Assembly (NCBI GenBank): GCA_964517465.1
Contig: CAZFEK010000025.1
Location: 1-64,000 of the forward strand
Source of the DNA: JACPUX01 sp964517465
GTDB taxonomy: Bacteria > Pseudomonadota > Gammaproteobacteria > Burkholderiales > Casimicrobiaceae
DNA: 64,000 bases
Reading direction: 5' to 3'
Below, piece after piece: positions 60,771 to 64,000 of the stretch; positions within the stretch are counted from its first letter, which is position 1; every line of letters begins with the position of its first letter. Below the pieces are notes generated by a model. It had not been told where the DNA came from, did no database searches, and was given only the letters and a program-made list of their open reading frames with translations. The translations under genes were made by a program, and so were the position numbers.

Positions 60771-61777
60771 AAGGTGTAGGCCGTCTGCCGGGTGGTGCCC
60801 AGGAGTTGATCGAGCAAGCGCAGCAAAGGACCGAGTTCGCGATAGCGGTTGGCGGCGTGGCGCACGTAGCGGATGAAACGCGGCGTGTCGGCGAGGTAGT
60901 TGGTTTTGCCGTCGCGGTAATTGAGCCGGGCGAAAATGCCCAGCACTTTGAGGTGGCGTTGCAGCCCCATCCATTCCACGTCGCGGTAAAACGCGGCAAA
61001 GTCGCTGTGCACCGGCAGGCCGGCGCGGCGGGCTTGCTCCCAATAGCGCACGCAGCCGTCGAGCACGCGCTCCTCCTCCCAGCTCAAAAAGGCGTCGCGG
61101 TAGAGCGAGGCCAGGTCGTAGGTGATGGGCCCGAACACCGCGTCTTGAAAATCGATCACCCCGGGGTTGGGGTCGCTCAGCATCAGGTTGCGCGGCATGA
61201 AATCGCGGTGCACGTAGACTCGGGGTTGCGCCAGGTTGTTTTGCAAGATGAGTTCGAAGGCGGCTTCCAGCGTCGCTTTCTGCGCCTCGCTGAGCGTTTG
61301 GCCGAGGTGCCGGCCGAGGTACCATTCGGGGAAAAGCTCCAGCTCCCGCCGCAGCAGCTCTCGGTCGTAAAGCGGCAAGACCCCCTCGCGGCTCGCCCTT
61401 TGCCAGCGGAGCAGCGCTTCGGTTGCGTCGGCGAACAAACCCTGGGCGTTGTCTTCGTTGATCGCCTGCAAAAAGGTGGTGGTCCCGAGGTCGGAAAGCA
61501 ACAAGAAGCCGCGTTCGAGATCTTGGGCCAGGACCGCCGGCGCATGCACTCCGGCCGCGCGCAAGAGCCCTGCCACTTTGACGAAAGGCCGGCAGTCCTC
61601 CCGCTGCGGAGGGGCGTCCATGGCGATGGTGCTGCCCCGGGCCGAGCTGACCCGGAAATAACGCCGGAAGCTGGCATCGGCCGAGGCCGGGGCAAGGCTG
61701 AAATCGGCATCACCCTGCACTTGGGCAAGCCAGGCGGATAGCTGCGACAGGCGCTGGTCGGTGGAATGATCGTTCAC
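60767..61777 (-). CDS. amgK: Anomeric MurNAc/GlcNAc kinase
   Basis: A 336-aa aminoglycoside-phosphotransferase-like kinase. Visible motifs: SADASFRRYFRV near the N-terminus (nucleotide-binding loop), YVHRDFMPRNLML near residue 193 (catalytic HxDxxxxN) and PGVIDFQDAVFGP near 212 (metal-binding Asp). It phosphorylates recycled MurNAc and GlcNAc at C1. Coupled to murU by a 4-base overlap and divergent from lptD, the neighbourhood known for AmgK in pseudomonads. GTG 61777 is chosen; ATG 61849 would leave only 11 bases to lptD. Confidence 0.87.
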   Translation of the reverse strand: MNDHSTDQRLSQLSAWLAQVQGDADFSLAPASADASFRRYFRVSSARGSTIAMDAPPQREDCRPFVKVAGLLRAAGVHAPAVLAQDLERGFLLLSDLGTTTFLQAINEDNAQGLFADATEALLRWQRASREGVLPLYDRELLRRELELFPEWYLGRHLGQTLSEAQKATLEAAFELILQNNLAQPRVYVHRDFMPRNLMLSDPNPGVIDFQDAVFGPITYDLASLYRDAFLSWEEERVLDGCVRYWEQARRAGLPVHSDFAAFYRDVEWMGLQRHLKVLGIFARLNYRDGKTNYLADTPRFIRYVRHAANRYRELGPLLRLLDQLLGTTRQTAYTF

Positions 61778-61860
61778 AGGCAAAGAACGCGGATTCGAAG
61801 GGAGAACAAGGGGCGAGGCGGAAACAGGTAAACTAGCGCATTTTAGCATTTGCCCCTTGC

Positions 61861-64000
61861 ATGCCTGCGCCACGTCTTACTTTGCTCGCCAGCCTCGTGC
61901 CTTTGCTATGGGCGGCTGGAACCCAAGCGGAACCGCAGGCCTTGCCCCTGAAACCGGAGCGGGTTCTGCGTCCGCCGGTGCTCGGGGAAACCGGCGCGGC
62001 TTTTCTCTACGCTGAGCGCCTAAGCGGCAAGGAGGGCAAAGAGGTGGTCGCCGAGGGCGGGGTGGAGATGCGCACTTGGCGCGAGACGGTGCTCGCCGAT
62101 TGGCTGCGGTACGACCTCGAAACCGAAGAAATCTGGGCCACTGGGCAGGTGCGCATGCGCCATGACCGGGATTTTTTGAGCGCGCCGGAAATTCGTTACC
62201 GCCGTGAAACCGAAACCGGTTTCGCACGCGACGCCAAGTTCGCGCTTTCCCCGCGCCGGCCAGCGACGCTAGCGCCGGCGCCGCTGGCCGCGCCGCAGAC
62301 CCCGCAAGCGGTGATGGCGCAGGCGCAGGTTCGTTCTCGCTCACCGGCGGAGGCTTTCGGGCGCATGGAGTCCTTCGGGGAAGCTCAACGCATCGAGTTC
62401 ATGGGGCCGGATCGTTACCGCATGAGCGAATCCACCTATACCACTTGCCGTGCCGAACGACCGGACTGGTTTCTGCGCATGGCCGAGCTGGAAATCGACC
62501 AGGGGCGGCAAGTAGGTCGCGCCCAGCACGCCACCATCGTGTTCAAGGATGTTCCCATCTTGTACACCCCTTGGCTTGATTTCCCGCTCAGCAACGAGCG
62601 CAAATCCGGATTCCTGACGCCGAGCTTTGGCAGCACGGGAAGAAGAGGCCTGGAGATGAGCCTGCCTTGGTACTGGAACATCGCGCCCAACCTGGATGCC
62701 ACCTTTACCGGGCGACTGATGACCAAGCGGGGCCTGATGGCCAACGGCCAATTCCGCTATTTGCAGCCCGGTTATGCGGGCGAACTCGATGCCGAAGGCA
62801 TCTTGCGCGACCGCCCGAGCAACTCCGATCGCTACGGCCTCGCCTGGCGCCATAGCCAAGCCCTGCTGCCCGGGCTCACCGCGAGCCTGAATCTCAACAA
62901 GGTGTCGGACGACAACTATTTCGTCGATTTCGCCGACCGCATCAGCGCCACCTCGCAGACCACTTTGCCGCGGGAAGCCGGTTTGGCTTACAACCTGCCC
63001 TGGGGCGGGGTATTGGCTCGCGTGCAGCGATTCCAGACCTTGCAGGATCCCGAGGCACCGATTTTGCCTCCCTACGAACGCACACCGCAGCTCTTGGCCA
63101 ATCTCTTCAAGGCCGACTGGCAAGGCCTGGACCTGCGCCTGGCCGCGGAATACGTGCGCTTCCGGCACCCGACGCTGATCACCGGGCAGCGGGCGCTCCT
63201 GAACCCCAGCATCTCCTATCCCATGCGCCGGGGCGGCTTGTTCCTCACACCGAGGATGCAGTATCACTGGACGGCTTATCACCTCGATCCCGGCACCGGC
63301 CTCAATCAGGGGTCCGATGTGCCGGTTTATGCCGATACGCGCCGGCAACTGCCCATTTTTAGCGTGGATGCCGGAGCGACTCTCGAGCGCGACTTGACGC
63401 TCTTCGATCATAATCTGGTGCAAACGCTGGAACCGCGACTGTTCTACGTGAAAATCCCCTATCGCGCGCAGACCCAAATCCCGGTCTTCGACTCGGCCTT
63501 GGCAGACCTCAGTTACGAGCAAGTATTTACCGAGAACAAATATTTCGGCCATGATCGGATCAACGACGCCAACCTGCTCGCGGTGGGCGCAGCGACGCGC
63601 TTCTTGGACGCGGGCAGCGGCGACGAGCGCCTGCGCCTGGGGATCGCCCAGCGTTATTACTTCGAATCACAGCGCGTCGTTCTGAACGAGCCGCTGTCCA
63701 CGGGCAAACATTCGGACCTGGTGTTTTTTGGCACCGGCCGGCTCAACCCGCGCTGGATGGTGGACGGCGGGATGCAATTCGACCCCAGCGAACGCCACGC
63801 CGAGCGGCTGAATTTTAATCTGCGCTACCAGCCCGAAGCCGGCAAGCTCCTGCAAGGCGGCTACCGCTACCTGCGCCAAATGATCGATGCCCAGGGTCTG
63901 ACCACGCAATTGCGCCAAATCGACCTGGTGGCGCAATGGCCGATCGGCAGCCACTGGTCGGTTCAGGGGCGCTGGAACTTCTCACTCTACGACCATAAAG
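61861..64000 (+). CDS. lptD: LPS-assembly protein LptD, 3' end outside window
   Basis: Open to the window end; 713 codons are visible. Signal peptide LTLLASLVPLLWAAGTQA, then the OstA-like N-terminal beta-jellyroll (VVAEGGVEMRTWRETVLADW, EIWATGQVRMRHDRDFLSAP) that receives LPS from LptA. It carries a Pro/Ala-rich insertion near 130-148. From about residue 190 the beta-barrel begins with the highly conserved ILYTPWLDFPLSNERKSGFL and TPSFGSTGRRGLEMSLPWYW. It inserts LPS into the outer leaflet of the outer membrane together with LptE. The ATG is the first codon of the signal peptide, 84 bases from the divergent amgK start. Confidence 0.95.
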   Translation, partial: MPAPRLTLLASLVPLLWAAGTQAEPQALPLKPERVLRPPVLGETGAAFLYAERLSGKEGKEVVAEGGVEMRTWRETVLADWLRYDLETEEIWATGQVRMRHDRDFLSAPEIRYRRETETGFARDAKFALSPRRPATLAPAPLAAPQTPQAVMAQAQVRSRSPAEAFGRMESFGEAQRIEFMGPDRYRMSESTYTTCRAERPDWFLRMAELEIDQGRQVGRAQHATIVFKDVPILYTPWLDFPLSNERKSGFLTPSFGSTGRRGLEMSLPWYWNIAPNLDATFTGRLMTKRGLMANGQFRYLQPGYAGELDAEGILRDRPSNSDRYGLAWRHSQALLPGLTASLNLNKVSDDNYFVDFADRISATSQTTLPREAGLAYNLPWGGVLARVQRFQTLQDPEAPILPPYERTPQLLANLFKADWQGLDLRLAAEYVRFRHPTLITGQRALLNPSISYPMRRGGLFLTPRMQYHWTAYHLDPGTGLNQGSDVPVYADTRRQLPIFSVDAGATLERDLTLFDHNLVQTLEPRLFYVKIPYRAQTQIPVFDSALADLSYEQVFTENKYFGHDRINDANLLAVGAATRFLDAGSGDERLRLGIAQRYYFESQRVVLNEPLSTGKHSDLVFFGTGRLNPRWMVDGGMQFDPSERHAERLNFNLRYQPEAGKLLQGGYRYLRQMIDAQGLTTQLRQIDLVAQWPIGSHWSVQGRWNFSLYDHK

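Overview
The window is GC-rich and comes from a Gram-negative proteobacterium. lptD next to amgK and murU, two phasins, a PHA-granule protein, a PhaD-like regulator, a WS/DGAT acyltransferase and an oligopeptidase A of the PrlC type fit a beta- or gammaproteobacterium that stores PHA and possibly wax ester. The genus cannot be read from the sequence. No rRNA, tRNA or CRISPR array was recognised.

Layout. 1-350: four GC-rich tandem repeats leading into a LysR gene. 0.35-6 kb: ordinary genes (LysR, sulfotransferase, GNAT, PHA-granule protein, Tat protein with GMC oxidoreductase). 6.1-10.5 kb: a two-gene helicase/ATPase module whose ATPase gene carries an in-frame 126-bp palindromic element. 10.9-17.8 kb: a storage-lipid block (phasin, patatin, PhaD-like TetR, TPR-like protein, phosphoesterase, WS/DGAT, acyl-CoA-binding protein, second phasin). 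Both phasin promoters carry the same 18-bp TTAG-N10-CTAA site, which recurs at 3.9 kb. 18.2-24 kb: accessory genes (SGNH hydrolase, beta-helix protein and a broken paralogue, an rhs 5' remnant, unknown genes). 24.1-31.5 kb: two apparently identical 587-bp RAYT transposase remnants bracket a cytochrome / two-component-system operon with CTTAA-N6-CTTAA boxes in two promoters. 31.5-37.6 kb: mosaic of rhs remnants, a DUF5648-type exported protein, a DUF1778/GNAT toxin-antitoxin pair and immunity-like genes. 37.6-55.1 kb: two giant adjacent minus-strand genes, a 3272-aa exported toroid/beta-propeller/repeat protein and a ~2530-aa Sec-exported Rhs protein with a PD-(D/E)xK-like tip, followed by a tightly linked putative immunity gene. 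55.5-64 kb: housekeeping (NTF2-like, xthA, DUF4124/glutaredoxin, prlC, murU, amgK and divergent lptD running off the right end).

The most noteworthy system is the 37-55 kb polymorphic-toxin locus together with the degraded rhs 5' copies downstream of it: a Sec-type rather than type VI-type Rhs toxin, a giant partner protein, and an adjoining field of truncated rhs starts fused to signal peptides, candidate immunity genes and mobile-element ends. The second is a small IS200/IS605-end-like element that sits in the same reading frame in two unrelated genes and adds the same 42-residue insert.
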